Part shown: positions 32,163-43,073 of the stretch, piece after piece
Layout of the letters: each line of letters opens with the position of its first letter
Position numbering within the stretch: the first letter of the stretch is position 1
Assembly: GCA_031553685.1 (NCBI GenBank)
Contig: JAVBLE010000053.1
Span: 1-64,000 of the forward strand
Source: JAFGVL01 sp031553685
Lineage (GTDB): Bacteria; Bacteroidota; Bacteroidia; Bacteroidales; Paludibacteraceae
Direction: 5' to 3'
Length of the DNA: 64,000 bases
Notes under the pieces: model-generated
What the model was told of the DNA's origin: nothing
The model's input: the letters and a program-made list of their open reading frames with translations, nothing else
Databases searched by the model: none
Made by a program: the position numbers and the translations under genes

Positions 32163-35100
32163 ATGCTAACAAAAAAATTTGAACCTACTTCGTATTTCTT
32201 TGTAGATCATACAAAATTAAAAAATGCCGACACTACTATTGCTAATGATGCTTTTGGACCTGTAAATGGAAATACAGATTCTCAGTACCGAACAACTTCA
32301 TTTGTTCAAGCCAATAATACTTCTGAAAAAGTAGATGTCTTTGCTATTTGTGACGGACAACTTCTTATTCAACCCATGGAGGGAAGCACAGATAAAGTAA
32401 ATCTCATTCTAAAACCAAATAAGAATTCTGATTATGCTCCACTTAAAATTAAATATTTTATTTATCGAGGTGTAACCAAAAATGATTTTATAATACCTGG
32501 CAAAGACGAAAATTCAAAAGATATAGATTTAATTAACAAAAATAGCAAAGTTTCTTTTATTCAACGAATATGGAATAATTGCAATGATAATCCTGAAAAG
32601 ATAAAAGCTTCTCAAATTGGTTATCAAAGTGAAAGTCAAAAAGAAACCGATTTAATAGATAAATGGTTCTACAATGTTCCTAAAGGAGAATGCAATATTC
32701 TTTCGTGTAGTGCGGGTGAACATATTGGATATTTTACTGGCCGAATCGGACTAGATATAGTCTTAGATGATGGAGACTATGAAGTGGATTACGGTTATAA
32801 ATCAAAAGAAAAACAAAATGACCTATTCGTGCTTGATTTAAAGTATGCTCGAAAAACAGAACATATCTTTGATACAAGTAGTATTGCTGACGAAACAGAA
32901 AAGAAATCCTATAAAGAACATATTCTTAAGTTTATAGATGCAGCTGCATTTTGGGGTGCACATATTGTATACGAAAATGGAGAAATCAAGAATCCTACGA
33001 AAAATCTAAAAACAAAAAATCCAATTCAAACGAATATTTATACAGACATTCTAGAGAAATACCAAACTAAAAATACTATTTATCTTTACACTTATTCAGA
33101 GAAGCAAGGATCTGTTCAATACTATAATCATGAAATTTCTATTATTGATAGAGATGACAGGTATGAAAGAACTGGTTTGGACGAAAATTTAGGAAACAAA
33201 TGGCCTATTTCTATATATAAACATTCAAATGAAAATTCCAATCTAATGGGAGTTGTTTATAATAAAATTATTCCTTTTGACTTTCATAGTAACATTAATT
33301 TTGTTGGTCAATATACTTTAGATGAAAAAGAAGAGTGGATGTTTAAATTACCTAAATCTTCAAAAAATGTATGTTCTACTTTTGCAGTTATTAAAGCAAA
33401 ATTGGATACTTCCTCTTCATTAACCAATTATTATAACAACTTATGGCCAGCAAATATAAAAAAGGTTGATAACAAAGAAAACAATGTATCAATGGTATCA
33501 TATAATAAAAGTATAATTCAGAATCTGTATCCAGCTCTCGACTTTGAAGCAAAGATGCACCACAAAATTGTTTTCAACAAAGCAAATGGGACAGAAAGAA
33601 GATTATATATAGCAATGCCACAATACAATAATCAGGACACTGTAGAATCTAATACTTTCAATATCAAAACAAATGCATCGTTTTTTGATAAGACAATTAC
33701 ATCTCCTAACAACTTTATGACAGAAGTATATGGCGATAAAAATTTCTCCCTTTACACTGGTAAGTTTGAATGCCTTAATCTTAATAGAGATGAAAAAGAT
33801 TCAAATTCGTTATCATTAATACATAAAGAATACATTAAAAAACGAAATAGTTATTTTCATTTAGGTATAACTGAGAATGAGTACTCAAGTTTATTTGATT
33901 CATGGAAGAGCTGGGCAAAAGAAGAAAATGAAAAACAAGGAGCATCTGAGAAAAAAATTAACTTAGACAATATAAATCACATTTACTTTGATCTAAAATT
34001 AATCCCTAACAAGACTAACAGTGCTAAAATCTTCAAAGCTTATGAATTAGGTTTAAAATACGATAACACTATATTTTATCCAAAAAACTTCACTACCATT
34101 TATACAATAGATGGGTTCTATTTTTTTAGCCAGAATTACACCAAAACAGAGAATTTCTCTGTGGATTTAGCAAAAAATACTATTAAGTTAGAAACACTAA
34201 CAGCAGCCGATAGTGAATCAAAATATTATAAAGGTGAATTTCTTTTTGACGGTCTAGATAGTAGCTATAAAGATATAATAACCGGAGGTTATAAAGAAAA
34301 AACTGCAGAGAGTAATACTGATACATATATCAACAATGTAGATGCTTATGAAGCACTAACACGAGAATACTTTTCAATTCCAAGTAATCCTCAAAACAAA
34401 AGCACTTTATATTATGCACCATACTTAAATTTGTATAAGAAAGATCAAATAACAAGCTTTACTTCCCCAACCCCTCCCTATAGTGCAGTATTAAAGGTTA
34501 CACCTTATTACAGCAATGTAAAATTTGAATGTACAAATGAAAACATAACTTTTGAACAACAAATAGATGAAACTAATCGTACACACAGAATAAAAATAAC
34601 TTGTAATGAATCATTAGGACATTTAGGGGGACAAATAATGGCATGGGAATACCCAGAAGGAGAAACCAACAAAGAAAAGGCAAAACTAGCAGGAATGATT
34701 ATATTAGGAGAAAATTCACCTATGAAAATTTTGAATACTTTACTTATCAATGTAAAAATAAAGCCTAAAGACACAGAAAGAACAGGGTCAATCAAAGATG
34801 CAGAAAAAGAAACCCTCAAAGATAATCTTCATCAATTTTTCATTCATACTAGAACACTTGAAAAAAAGAAATTCAAAGAAGATGGAAATGATAAAGAAGA
34901 AGATGAAATCCTTGACTTAAGTTCTGATGAAAACTTTAAACTTGGCTATGGTTTCTTAAAAGACAAAAAACATATTGATATAGATGAAAAAATTGGAGGA
35001 AAGAATTTAGATGTATATTTGTGTAATAAATTCAAAGAGCAGATAAAAAATAATAAAGATAAATACAAAGACAGTATAAATTTGTACAACAAATGTTTTT

Positions 35101-35495
35101 TAATATTTATATTTGATTTCCCCGCCCACGATTCTTCGTCTAAAGAAACAGATAAAGAAGCAAATGGAGTAAATTTTGGAAGGCAATGTTCTATTCTGTT
35201 CAATAATACAGAAGTTGGGAAAAACCCTAGATCAAATATAGATTTAACTCATGAAATTTTACATGGGCTTGGTTTAAAACACACTTTTGGCACAATTGAT
35301 CCGAGTGCAACACAGTCTGAAAGAAATGCGAAGTATATTTTTGGCACAAATAAAGAAGATACCAATAACATAATGAGCTATAATAAAGAAGGTAGAACTT
35401 TGTGGAATTGGCAACAGAAAATTGTTAATGCTAAAGTGAAAGAAACAGGTATAACTATCAGAGGAGTCTGGAGTTTATTACCAAATGAGGAATAA
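32163..35495 (+). CDS. Large metzincin-like metalloprotease
   Basis: A protein of 1110 residues without signal peptide. Near the C-terminus it has the extended zinc motif HEILHGLGLKH (1030-1040; three His, catalytic Glu) and a Met-turn NNIMSYN with Met1071, which define a metzincin-type protease. The long N-terminal part is beta-rich with many Lys, Asn and Asp; LKIKYFIYRGVTKNDFIIPG near residue 100 looks like a domain start. I recognise no family for it. It is the first gene of the 32-50 kb island and has an AT-rich composition like its neighbours. Lack of a Sec signal means it is either cytoplasmic or loaded by a dedicated system. Confidence 0.8.
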   Translation: MLTKKFEPTSYFFVDHTKLKNADTTIANDAFGPVNGNTDSQYRTTSFVQANNTSEKVDVFAICDGQLLIQPMEGSTDKVNLILKPNKNSDYAPLKIKYFIYRGVTKNDFIIPGKDENSKDIDLINKNSKVSFIQRIWNNCNDNPEKIKASQIGYQSESQKETDLIDKWFYNVPKGECNILSCSAGEHIGYFTGRIGLDIVLDDGDYEVDYGYKSKEKQNDLFVLDLKYARKTEHIFDTSSIADETEKKSYKEHILKFIDAAAFWGAHIVYENGEIKNPTKNLKTKNPIQTNIYTDILEKYQTKNTIYLYTYSEKQGSVQYYNHEISIIDRDDRYERTGLDENLGNKWPISIYKHSNENSNLMGVVYNKIIPFDFHSNINFVGQYTLDEKEEWMFKLPKSSKNVCSTFAVIKAKLDTSSSLTNYYNNLWPANIKKVDNKENNVSMVSYNKSIIQNLYPALDFEAKMHHKIVFNKANGTERRLYIAMPQYNNQDTVESNTFNIKTNASFFDKTITSPNNFMTEVYGDKNFSLYTGKFECLNLNRDEKDSNSLSLIHKEYIKKRNSYFHLGITENEYSSLFDSWKSWAKEENEKQGASEKKINLDNINHIYFDLKLIPNKTNSAKIFKAYELGLKYDNTIFYPKNFTTIYTIDGFYFFSQNYTKTENFSVDLAKNTIKLETLTAADSESKYYKGEFLFDGLDSSYKDIITGGYKEKTAESNTDTYINNVDAYEALTREYFSIPSNPQNKSTLYYAPYLNLYKKDQITSFTSPTPPYSAVLKVTPYYSNVKFECTNENITFEQQIDETNRTHRIKITCNESLGHLGGQIMAWEYPEGETNKEKAKLAGMIILGENSPMKILNTLLINVKIKPKDTERTGSIKDAEKETLKDNLHQFFIHTRTLEKKKFKEDGNDKEEDEILDLSSDENFKLGYGFLKDKKHIDIDEKIGGKNLDVYLCNKFKEQIKNNKDKYKDSINLYNKCFLIFIFDFPAHDSSSKETDKEANGVNFGRQCSILFNNTEVGKNPRSNIDLTHEILHGLGLKHTFGTIDPSATQSERNAKYIFGTNKEDTNNIMSYNKEGRTLWNWQQKIVNAKVKETGITIRGVWSLLPNEE

Positions 35496-35559
35496 TACAA
35501 CTCAAAGGGGGTACAAAAGATCAGCAAAAAAAAAATATTACATAGTTAAAATAAACCTT

Positions 35560-36798
35560 ATGATTCTACAAAAAGCATTTACACCACTAATAATTTTGTT
35601 ATTTAATAGTTTGTCTATGCTAGGTCAACAATCTACTATTTACGATGGTGTTGAATATTATATTGTATCCGAAACAACCGTCGGAATAAGTCATTTTACC
35701 AAACTAGAGAAAGATACCATACAATTGCCTGAGAGTATTATATTGAATGGTAAAAATTATACAGTGATTACTATTAAAGAAAAAGCCTTCTATCAATGTG
35801 AAAACATAAAATCAATTACTATACCCAATAGTATTACAGAGATTAGATCATCTGCCTTTGAAAATTGTAAGAACTTAAAATCGATTACATTACCTAAATT
35901 AATCACCCGAATTGACCATTCAATATTTTCTGGTTGTGAAAGGTTGGAGTCAATTACGATTCCAAGCGGCATTACATTTATTGGACCTTATGCTTTTAAA
36001 GATTGTGAAAACTTAAAATCAATTGTTATACCTAAGTCTATTATAGTAATTAGTTTTTCTGCATTTTCTGGTTGTAAGAAGTTAGAATCGGTCACCATCC
36101 CTAATGGAGTAAAATTTATCGGATCAAGTGCTTTTGCTTGGTGTGAAAATTTAAAGTATATAAATATCCCCAGTAGTGTTACAAGAATTGAATACGAAAC
36201 TTTTGTTTGTTGTAAAAGCTTAAAATCTATTGTACTACCCAAATCAATTAAACAGATCCGAGAATCAGCTTTTGCTGGCTGTGATAAGTTAGAATCAATT
36301 GATATTCCAAAATCGGTTAACTACATTGGCCGTCGTGCATTTGCTAATTGTAAAAACCTAAGATCAATTGTTATGCCCAAATCTATTAAAGTAATTGAAG
36401 TATCAGTTTTTGAAAACTGTGAAAAATTAGAGTCAATTGATATTCCAAAGTCGGTTAATTACATTTATTCTGGTGCATTTATTAATTGTAAGAACTTAAA
36501 ATCGATTGTTATACCAAACCTTGTTAAAAGAATTGGTGCGGAAGCATTTTACGAATGTATAAATCTAGAATCAATTACAATTCCAAATAGCATTAGTGAA
36601 ATTGAATATAATGCTTTTGAAAAATGCTCTGCACTATCTAAAATCACAGTGAATTGGGAAGAAAGAATCCCTCAAATTAATGCAATTGATAACATACCAA
36701 ATAAAAAAAATATAATCCTTAGTGTTCCCAAAAGAACTAAAGCGCTATATCAAGCAAATTATGATTGGGGAGAGTTTAATATAATAGAACGAAAGTAG
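35560..36798 (+). CDS. BspA-type leucine-rich-repeat protein
   Basis: A protein of 412 residues. The start at 35560 is chosen because it gives a signal peptide (MILQKAFTPLIILLFNSLSM, end near LGQQ); the longer frame from 35485 overlaps the end of the protease gene. After a short N-terminal domain there are 12 full repeats of 23 residues of the BspA/TpLRR type, for example KSITIPNSITEIRSSAFENC, and a C-terminal cap. Such repeats are common in surface proteins binding host or matrix components, and in Bacteroidetes they may be diversified. It is the only exported protein in the island. Confidence 0.9.
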   Translation: MILQKAFTPLIILLFNSLSMLGQQSTIYDGVEYYIVSETTVGISHFTKLEKDTIQLPESIILNGKNYTVITIKEKAFYQCENIKSITIPNSITEIRSSAFENCKNLKSITLPKLITRIDHSIFSGCERLESITIPSGITFIGPYAFKDCENLKSIVIPKSIIVISFSAFSGCKKLESVTIPNGVKFIGSSAFAWCENLKYINIPSSVTRIEYETFVCCKSLKSIVLPKSIKQIRESAFAGCDKLESIDIPKSVNYIGRRAFANCKNLRSIVMPKSIKVIEVSVFENCEKLESIDIPKSVNYIYSGAFINCKNLKSIVIPNLVKRIGAEAFYECINLESITIPNSISEIEYNAFEKCSALSKITVNWEERIPQINAIDNIPNKKNIILSVPKRTKALYQANYDWGEFNIIERK

Positions 36799-37218
36799 TT
36801 CTAATGTATTAATGCAAATTCTACTTATATTATTGAGATGAACTTTTATTTCCTATGTTGTAGTCGTTAATTTGTCCGACTCCTAATTTCTTTATAAAAA
36901 CTATCATCCACTACAAAATTATTTTGAGCTTATCATTTTATTAGTTCCCTTTTACATAAATTATCTGCAGTTTATGTAAACCAATAGTTTTCTTTTCAAG
37001 ATTATTACCTATATACATCAAGTAAGCTTTATTATAGCTACAGCTATGCTGTAAAAAGGCTCTATCCCTCTCTTAAACAGAATAGATTCTTGTGTCCAAA
37101 ATCATTCGGACAAATCTTTAAAAAATCAATCTTGCTTTAAAGTTCAAAAGAACTTTAAAAAGGACCTACATGCTTGTACAAAAAGTACAAGTTTAAAAAT
37201 CACTAAACTAAAAAAGTT
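36799..37218. other. Non-coding leader with two hairpins
   Basis: About 420 bp without a gene. Near its end are two perfect hairpins: TTTAAAGTTC/GAACTTTAAA (37136-37159) and CTTGTAC/GTACAAG (37173-37191), 28 nt before the ATG of the 1889-residue protein. They could be an attenuator or protect the mRNA leader. Confidence 0.5.
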
Positions 37219-40200
37219 ATGAATGAACCAGATTATAAATATTATCCCGCATTATCCGACCTGATTAATGTGGACGATTTACCTGATTTCCTCTCCTTTG
37301 CAAAGGAAAAGGTAAATGACTTATTTGGCAAGCTGTATTACAAAGATTACACTTGTCACTCAAATATTGAAGGTAGTCAAGCCTTTTACGAATTAGACCT
37401 CGTAAGTAAAGACCGGCTCGATTTACCGGTTCCGGGTACTGACATGATGTTTGTACTAAACCCCGATAAAGAAGACAACGAAATATCGTCTTTTCCTATT
37501 TCGCTCGTTTGGGAATGGAAAATTATGCGTTATATAAAGCAATTTAAACATAGTAATTTTTCAGGGTCACCCAAAGATTTCTTTCACTTAGCCATGAATG
37601 TACTTGATGCTTCCGAAGAGCAAATTTTGGAAATGGCTGAACAAGCCTTTGTGGAAAATAATGATTCTTCGCTTTCCAATTTTGATCAAATGTTAGCAGA
37701 TATTAATGCTTTATATGGAAGTAACATTATTATTACAGAAGTTATAAAAGAACCTACTGAAACAGATGATTACAACTATTCCACATCGGTTTATAACAAC
37801 ATGCGTTATAGCGAATTAAGTCAACAATTAAAATCCTTAGGTAAAGATCCTTACCTAACAATTTTTACCTTATATGTGTTGGATAGTGACTTGTCTATAG
37901 TAAAAGAAAGGTTAAATTATTTCTTTGCACCCTTTATTCCTGGCGATTGGGAAGAATACTTTAAGTCATTACTTATACCAAAAGTATCAGCCTCTCTTAA
38001 TGATATTACTGCCGGGTTAGAGTTCCCACGCAAGTGGCTTAAACCCTTGTATTACGACAAAAACAACCTGGCAAACCCAAACAACAACAAACGCATTGGC
38101 GAAGAAGTAGATTGGAATGGAAAAACATTGGAGAAACCTTTTGAAGAGAAAGAACTGGAAAAAGTAAAATCTATGCTTACTTTCAATGCCGGTTCTATGC
38201 ACATTAGCACCGAAACCGGCTTTGAGTTTGAAAACGAAAACAGCTTCTCCTTTACCAAATCCGAAATAGGCAATACCGGGCTTAAAATCATGTTCGATAA
38301 TATGAAGCTTGACCTGAGCCGCAATAAAAATATACCTGAAGCTTCAGCCGCCGGTTATCCCGACGACTTTGTAGGTGTATTTGTAGAAAAAGCCTCTATC
38401 GGCCTGCCCGAAGGCTGGCTTAAGAATGATCAGGCACCAAACACTTCGGTAGAGATTGTAGGGCGCAACATGCTTATCGGTACTGGAGGTATTTCGGGTA
38501 CTATCGGTTTGGAACGCAGCAATGCAGGCGACTTATTCCACACTATGTTGGGTGAGTTCGATGTAGCCTTAAGCTCGTTTGACATCACATTCAAACAAAA
38601 CAAAATTACCGCTTCAAACATCCATGGTAAACTATCAACAGATAAGTTTAGTAAAGATGGCAAAGTTATCGAAATTGAAATTGAAATCGGATTTGACGAT
38701 GAAGGCAACTTTCACATCACCGCTAAAAAAGCCGAAGGTATTCCATTCACTATATTCAATGTGCTTACCATCAAAATAAAATCGCTTACCATTGGCCGCG
38801 AAGATAAACGCTTCTATATGGGAATAGGTGGGCAAGCTATACTTAGCATCGGTTCGTTCGAAGCATCGTTCGGAGTAGAAAACCTGATACTCTGGGACAA
38901 CGGAACCATGGAGCTGCGTGGTGCCGATGGCGGATACAAACTCAAAGAACCGATAATCCTACCACTCGGTCCTGCCGAAATTACGGTAACAGCTATCCAC
39001 ATGGGTGCACACGAACAAGAACATGGAGGCAAGCTGCGTAAGTACTGGTTCTTCGGCTTCGATGGTGGCCTCAGCCTCAACCCATTGGGTATCGATGCCC
39101 GTGGAGACGGTATCAAATTCTACTTTACGGTAGATAAAGGAGAAAAACATACCTTCTTACGCATTCAAAGCATCCATGTTGACCTGGTAATCCCCGGCAA
39201 TGACCCGGCAAGGGCAGCAGTACTTATCAGTGGATATCTGGGTATGAAAGGGGCAGACAATAGTTCAAACAAGTCCGAAGAGTATAGTGGAAACATAGAC
39301 ATTGTTATTCCTAAATTTAAGCTGGGAGCCAGTGCAAATATGACACTTAGCCCAAGTGCTCCGGCCTATTTGGTAGATATGAGTTTGAATCTGCCAAAAT
39401 CTATACCATTAGGTGCCAGCGGTATCGGTATTTATGGGTTTCGTGGCCTGATTGGCAGCAACTATATGCCGTCCAAAACGGCAGCCGGTGTATCGGAGGA
39501 AGAACCCTGGTACTCTTATTACAAAGCGCCTAAAGAGGGTATAAACATCAATAAGTTTGCACAGAAAAAAGGATTTTCGGGTGGAGCCGGTGTTACACTC
39601 GCTACAGCGTTTGACGGAGGCAAGGTATTTTCGTCCAAGTTGTTCCTTATGTTGTCGTTACCGGGTCAACTCTTTTTAGAAGGGAAAGGCGGTATCTTAC
39701 GCGAACGGATTGATCTGGACACCAAGTCCGACCCTCCTTTCTCTGCTTTGGTTATTATTGACGACAGTAGCGTCACGGCCAACTTCGGCGTTAATCTCAT
39801 GTTTCCGGAAGGTTCCGGCAAAATAGCCGATATCAATGGCGCTGTTGATATGAAATTTACTTTCGGCAGCGCAAGTTCCTGGTATGTAAATATCGGTAAA
39901 GACGAGCCGAATAGTGCCCGTGTACAGGCCAAGCTTTTTACTCTGTTTAATGCTTATTCTTACTTTATGCTCAATAAGTCCGGCATTCGCGCCGGAGCCC
40001 GAGCTAGCTGGAATTACAGCAAAAAATTCGGACCTTTTAAAATAGAACTTGGAGCGTATATAAACCTCGCCGGCAAGCTAAGTATAAAACCAATGCAGAT
40101 AGGTGCCAGTATAAGTGCCGGAGGACGCTTCAGTGTTTCGATATCGAGATTTAAGCTTGGTTTCAGTCTTGACACCGGACTATCGGCCGAAGCACCTAAG

Positions 40201-42888
40201 CCGTTTATAATAGCCGGCTGGCTTTCGTTCTCATTGCCATTGCCTTGGCCATTAAAGAAGCTGAGAGGACCTCATAAAATTCAATTCGAAATTATCTTTA
40301 ATGAAGACTTGGATAAGAGCGAAATACCATTGTTGGATCATACCAAGGTAAGAGCCGTCAATATGATGTCCGGCGAAACATTCCCGGTAGCAGCATCCAA
40401 AGGAGCTCTTGTAATGCCCAATGACAAAGATATAAACAATTATATTATCCCGGTAGATAGTTACCTGGATATTGAGTTTATGAAGAGCATGAACATCAAT
40501 AACCCTGATTTGAATAAGTTTGGAAGCGTGCCACAAGGTACCGACAATATGGAGCTTATTGCTCCACAAGACGGAAAAAAAGGCCAAGTGAAGCACGAAT
40601 TCTTGCTGAACAAAGTGAATATCTACTCGCGAGACAAAAACAACAACTGGCAAGATTACAAAGTGCACGAAGCCCTTATCCCATCTGACGAAAACTCGGT
40701 ATATGTAAAAAATACCAATACCAATCTGGACAAATTGAAATGCGGCTATTGGCTAGGTGAAGATCCGGGCAAGAATAATAAACTGCGAATTTTGGCCGAA
40801 TCCGAACTGTCATATATGGGTCAGGCGCAAGGCATTACGCCCGAAGAAATGGGATTTAAAGACGGATTCTTATTCTGTCAGAGCAACCAGCGAAAGCATA
40901 AAGTAATTCATTTTGAGAATTCTAAGCAGGACTATAAGCTAATGCCTTATATCAATGTGCACGAAAGTGTCGCATTTAAGCTTACCGGATCTGATGGCAC
41001 GGTTATCCCATACCAGAAGACTTTTAACCGCACCAAAGGATTGGCCTTAGGTAAAGGCACAATGGTGTTATCGCTGGACGAATCGTATGCAAATATCCAC
41101 CTCAAATTAAAAACACTGGCAGACAGTGTGCGGGTATCATTTTTGCGAAAAGGCGAGCCGATAAAAAAGTGGGGTACGACAGTAGCATACAATTATGAAG
41201 AAATTACAAGTAAGGTGTACACACCGCAGTCTTTGGAAGAGTTGCACAAAAAAGAGTTGTACAAAGAAACAATCGTGTACGATTATAGCGAACATAATTT
41301 TAGTTTGATAGATAAAATCATAATACAGACGATTGATTCTTGTCCGTCGGCAGACTTACTGTTGCAAGAGTTTGAGGGTGAAGTGTCCGAAAACGGCGAT
41401 GAACTGCTACAAGAAAACACAGGAAATATCCTCCTCGAAAACGGCAACCCATACAACTGCCACACTATTTTGTTCGAAATTGGATTGCTTAACGAAACTG
41501 ATTACAGTTACAACCATTCGATCAAAGGCGAAGAGGCAATAAATGCAGATATAGATGCTCGGCGCAAAGGGTTCAATTCTGTACTGAAACCTATCTGGAG
41601 ACCGGACACAGTGTACCGGATAGAAGTGCAAACGCTGGATAAACTGACAAATACAAAAACCGGAAAATTGCTAGCAGGAGAAGGATACAAAAACACTTAC
41701 AACTTTGTATTTAAAACGGCAGGCCCTTTAGGGCACTTCCACAAGTGCAAAAGTGTGTATGGCCCAAATAAGTATCGCCCTGATTACTTAGAGCTTCTGA
41801 AAAACAATCAGGAAGACCAATTCAGGTTGTCGGCGCTCAAGCATTATATCAATATGGACAGGTCGTACCCGAATGCTAACGGTCGCTTGACCAATGCGAA
41901 ACCACTGTTTTACAAAAACCCGGAATTGCATTTGTTTTACAACCAGCGGTATGTAGCCACCATGTTTAACAATTTGAAAGAATACAATGGTTGCGGTGAA
42001 GTAAAATCGAGTTTGCAGGTATTAATAAAAGACCCTGCCGAACCGTTAACCGAAGGCTTTACACCGGGAGTGAGAACTGAGTGGTATTTGGACGATAACC
42101 CAAAATTGTCTACCGAACTACAAATGATAAATAACTTAGATGCTTATGGTGCGCGTTGTTTGGGTGAGGTTGAGACTGTTAAACCGCTTTCAGCTGCATT
42201 TCGTACTATTCCTAACGATTTGATTCCGGATAAGTTGTACACCGCCGTGTTCAATGCCGTATATCAAGGTAGTACCGATGCAGTTGCCGATGTAGAGCCA
42301 ATACACTCGTATTCCTTTAAAACATCCCGTTATGGCGATTTTTCCGAGCAAGTGAAAAGCTGCTGCAACAACGGTACGGATCGAGCAACCACTGTATTTG
42401 AGGTAGCAAAAGGGTTTGATGCTGATACTCTAAGTAAAGCCGAAAGCTTGCTGAACGGAACAACAAACCCCGAAACAGACGACCAGATAACCGATTATTC
42501 GGATGTGTTTAACCGCTTGATGGACGGAGTGTTGAAAATAGGAGCATTGCCACCTGCGGTAAGTACCGATTTCAATATTATTAAAAATACCAATACCGGA
42601 AATATACTGGGTATATTGATTCGGAACCCCGAACCATTTAACGATCCTAAAATTCCTGTTGACAGCTTAATTGATAAAAAAGCAATCGAGTTGAAATACA
42701 ATAACGATACAGAAAACATCAAAGTGGTTTTCTCTAAAGACAACTCCCAAATATTTATCAGCAATGCTGCAATGAACTTACTTAAAGGCAATCTAACTTT
42801 CTCGTTCGGATATTTGCAGTTTGTAGAAAATGAAAATGGAGGCGACTACCAACAAAAAGATACCGAATCGGTAACGATTGCAGTGTAA
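37219..42888 (+). CDS. Very large protein (1889 residues), unknown family
   Basis: No signal peptide and no hydrophobic segment of membrane length. The N-terminal ~300 residues are mainly helical (NEPDYKYYPALSDLINVDDL, EEQILEMAEQAF). From about 320 to 1040 there are long amphipathic beta strands with many Gly (SIGSFEASFGVENLILWDNG, GIGIYGFRGLIGS, GARASWNYSKKFGPF), a pattern similar in look to DUF6603-type proteins, but I cannot prove that. The C-terminal third is a mix of beta domains (KAVSKGAL..., DPAEPLTEGFTPGVR) with repeated use of Asn, Asp, Pro. Adjacent genes point to a shared assembly. Composition is less AT-rich than the protease gene. Likely exported or assembled by a route other than Sec. 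Confidence 0.75.
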   Translation: MNEPDYKYYPALSDLINVDDLPDFLSFAKEKVNDLFGKLYYKDYTCHSNIEGSQAFYELDLVSKDRLDLPVPGTDMMFVLNPDKEDNEISSFPISLVWEWKIMRYIKQFKHSNFSGSPKDFFHLAMNVLDASEEQILEMAEQAFVENNDSSLSNFDQMLADINALYGSNIIITEVIKEPTETDDYNYSTSVYNNMRYSELSQQLKSLGKDPYLTIFTLYVLDSDLSIVKERLNYFFAPFIPGDWEEYFKSLLIPKVSASLNDITAGLEFPRKWLKPLYYDKNNLANPNNNKRIGEEVDWNGKTLEKPFEEKELEKVKSMLTFNAGSMHISTETGFEFENENSFSFTKSEIGNTGLKIMFDNMKLDLSRNKNIPEASAAGYPDDFVGVFVEKASIGLPEGWLKNDQAPNTSVEIVGRNMLIGTGGISGTIGLERSNAGDLFHTMLGEFDVALSSFDITFKQNKITASNIHGKLSTDKFSKDGKVIEIEIEIGFDDEGNFHITAKKAEGIPFTIFNVLTIKIKSLTIGREDKRFYMGIGGQAILSIGSFEASFGVENLILWDNGTMELRGADGGYKLKEPIILPLGPAEITVTAIHMGAHEQEHGGKLRKYWFFGFDGGLSLNPLGIDARGDGIKFYFTVDKGEKHTFLRIQSIHVDLVIPGNDPARAAVLISGYLGMKGADNSSNKSEEYSGNIDIVIPKFKLGASANMTLSPSAPAYLVDMSLNLPKSIPLGASGIGIYGFRGLIGSNYMPSKTAAGVSEEEPWYSYYKAPKEGININKFAQKKGFSGGAGVTLATAFDGGKVFSSKLFLMLSLPGQLFLEGKGGILRERIDLDTKSDPPFSALVIIDDSSVTANFGVNLMFPEGSGKIADINGAVDMKFTFGSASSWYVNIGKDEPNSARVQAKLFTLFNAYSYFMLNKSGIRAGARASWNYSKKFGPFKIELGAYINLAGKLSIKPMQIGASISAGGRFSVSISRFKLGFSLDTGLSAEAPKPFIIAGWLSFSLPLPWPLKKLRGPHKIQFEIIFNEDLDKSEIPLLDHTKVRAVNMMSGETFPVAASKGALVMPNDKDINNYIIPVDSYLDIEFMKSMNINNPDLNKFGSVPQGTDNMELIAPQDGKKGQVKHEFLLNKVNIYSRDKNNNWQDYKVHEALIPSDENSVYVKNTNTNLDKLKCGYWLGEDPGKNNKLRILAESELSYMGQAQGITPEEMGFKDGFLFCQSNQRKHKVIHFENSKQDYKLMPYINVHESVAFKLTGSDGTVIPYQKTFNRTKGLALGKGTMVLSLDESYANIHLKLKTLADSVRVSFLRKGEPIKKWGTTVAYNYEEITSKVYTPQSLEELHKKELYKETIVYDYSEHNFSLIDKIIIQTIDSCPSADLLLQEFEGEVSENGDELLQENTGNILLENGNPYNCHTILFEIGLLNETDYSYNHSIKGEEAINADIDARRKGFNSVLKPIWRPDTVYRIEVQTLDKLTNTKTGKLLAGEGYKNTYNFVFKTAGPLGHFHKCKSVYGPNKYRPDYLELLKNNQEDQFRLSALKHYINMDRSYPNANGRLTNAKPLFYKNPELHLFYNQRYVATMFNNLKEYNGCGEVKSSLQVLIKDPAEPLTEGFTPGVRTEWYLDDNPKLSTELQMINNLDAYGARCLGEVETVKPLSAAFRTIPNDLIPDKLYTAVFNAVYQGSTDAVADVEPIHSYSFKTSRYGDFSEQVKSCCNNGTDRATTVFEVAKGFDADTLSKAESLLNGTTNPETDDQITDYSDVFNRLMDGVLKIGALPPAVSTDFNIIKNTNTGNILGILIRNPEPFNDPKIPVDSLIDKKAIELKYNNDTENIKVVFSKDNSQIFISNAAMNLLKGNLTFSFGYLQFVENENGGDYQQKDTESVTIAV

Positions 42889-42895
42889 AAACTTT

Positions 42896-43018
42896 AAAAG
42901 GAGACTGTCTTAAAAGGTCATTGCGGACTTGATGCGCAATCCCTCAAAGATTTTCAGCTTATGGATCCGAGATTGCGGGTTCGACCCGCAATGACAACTT
43001 TTTAGACGGTTTCCTTTT
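42896..43018. repeat. Palindromic intergenic repeat
   Basis: AAGGAGACTGTCTTAAAAGG on the left and a complementary CTTTTTAGACGGTTTCCTTT on the right enclose a second inverted pair, GTCATTGCGGACTTGATGCG and CGGGTTCGACCCGCAATGAC. It separates the two largest genes. Confidence 0.65.
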
Positions 43019-43073
43019 TTAAATACAAAAAACAAATATTTTTTATTAAACCAACATTTTAAATCAAAAAATT

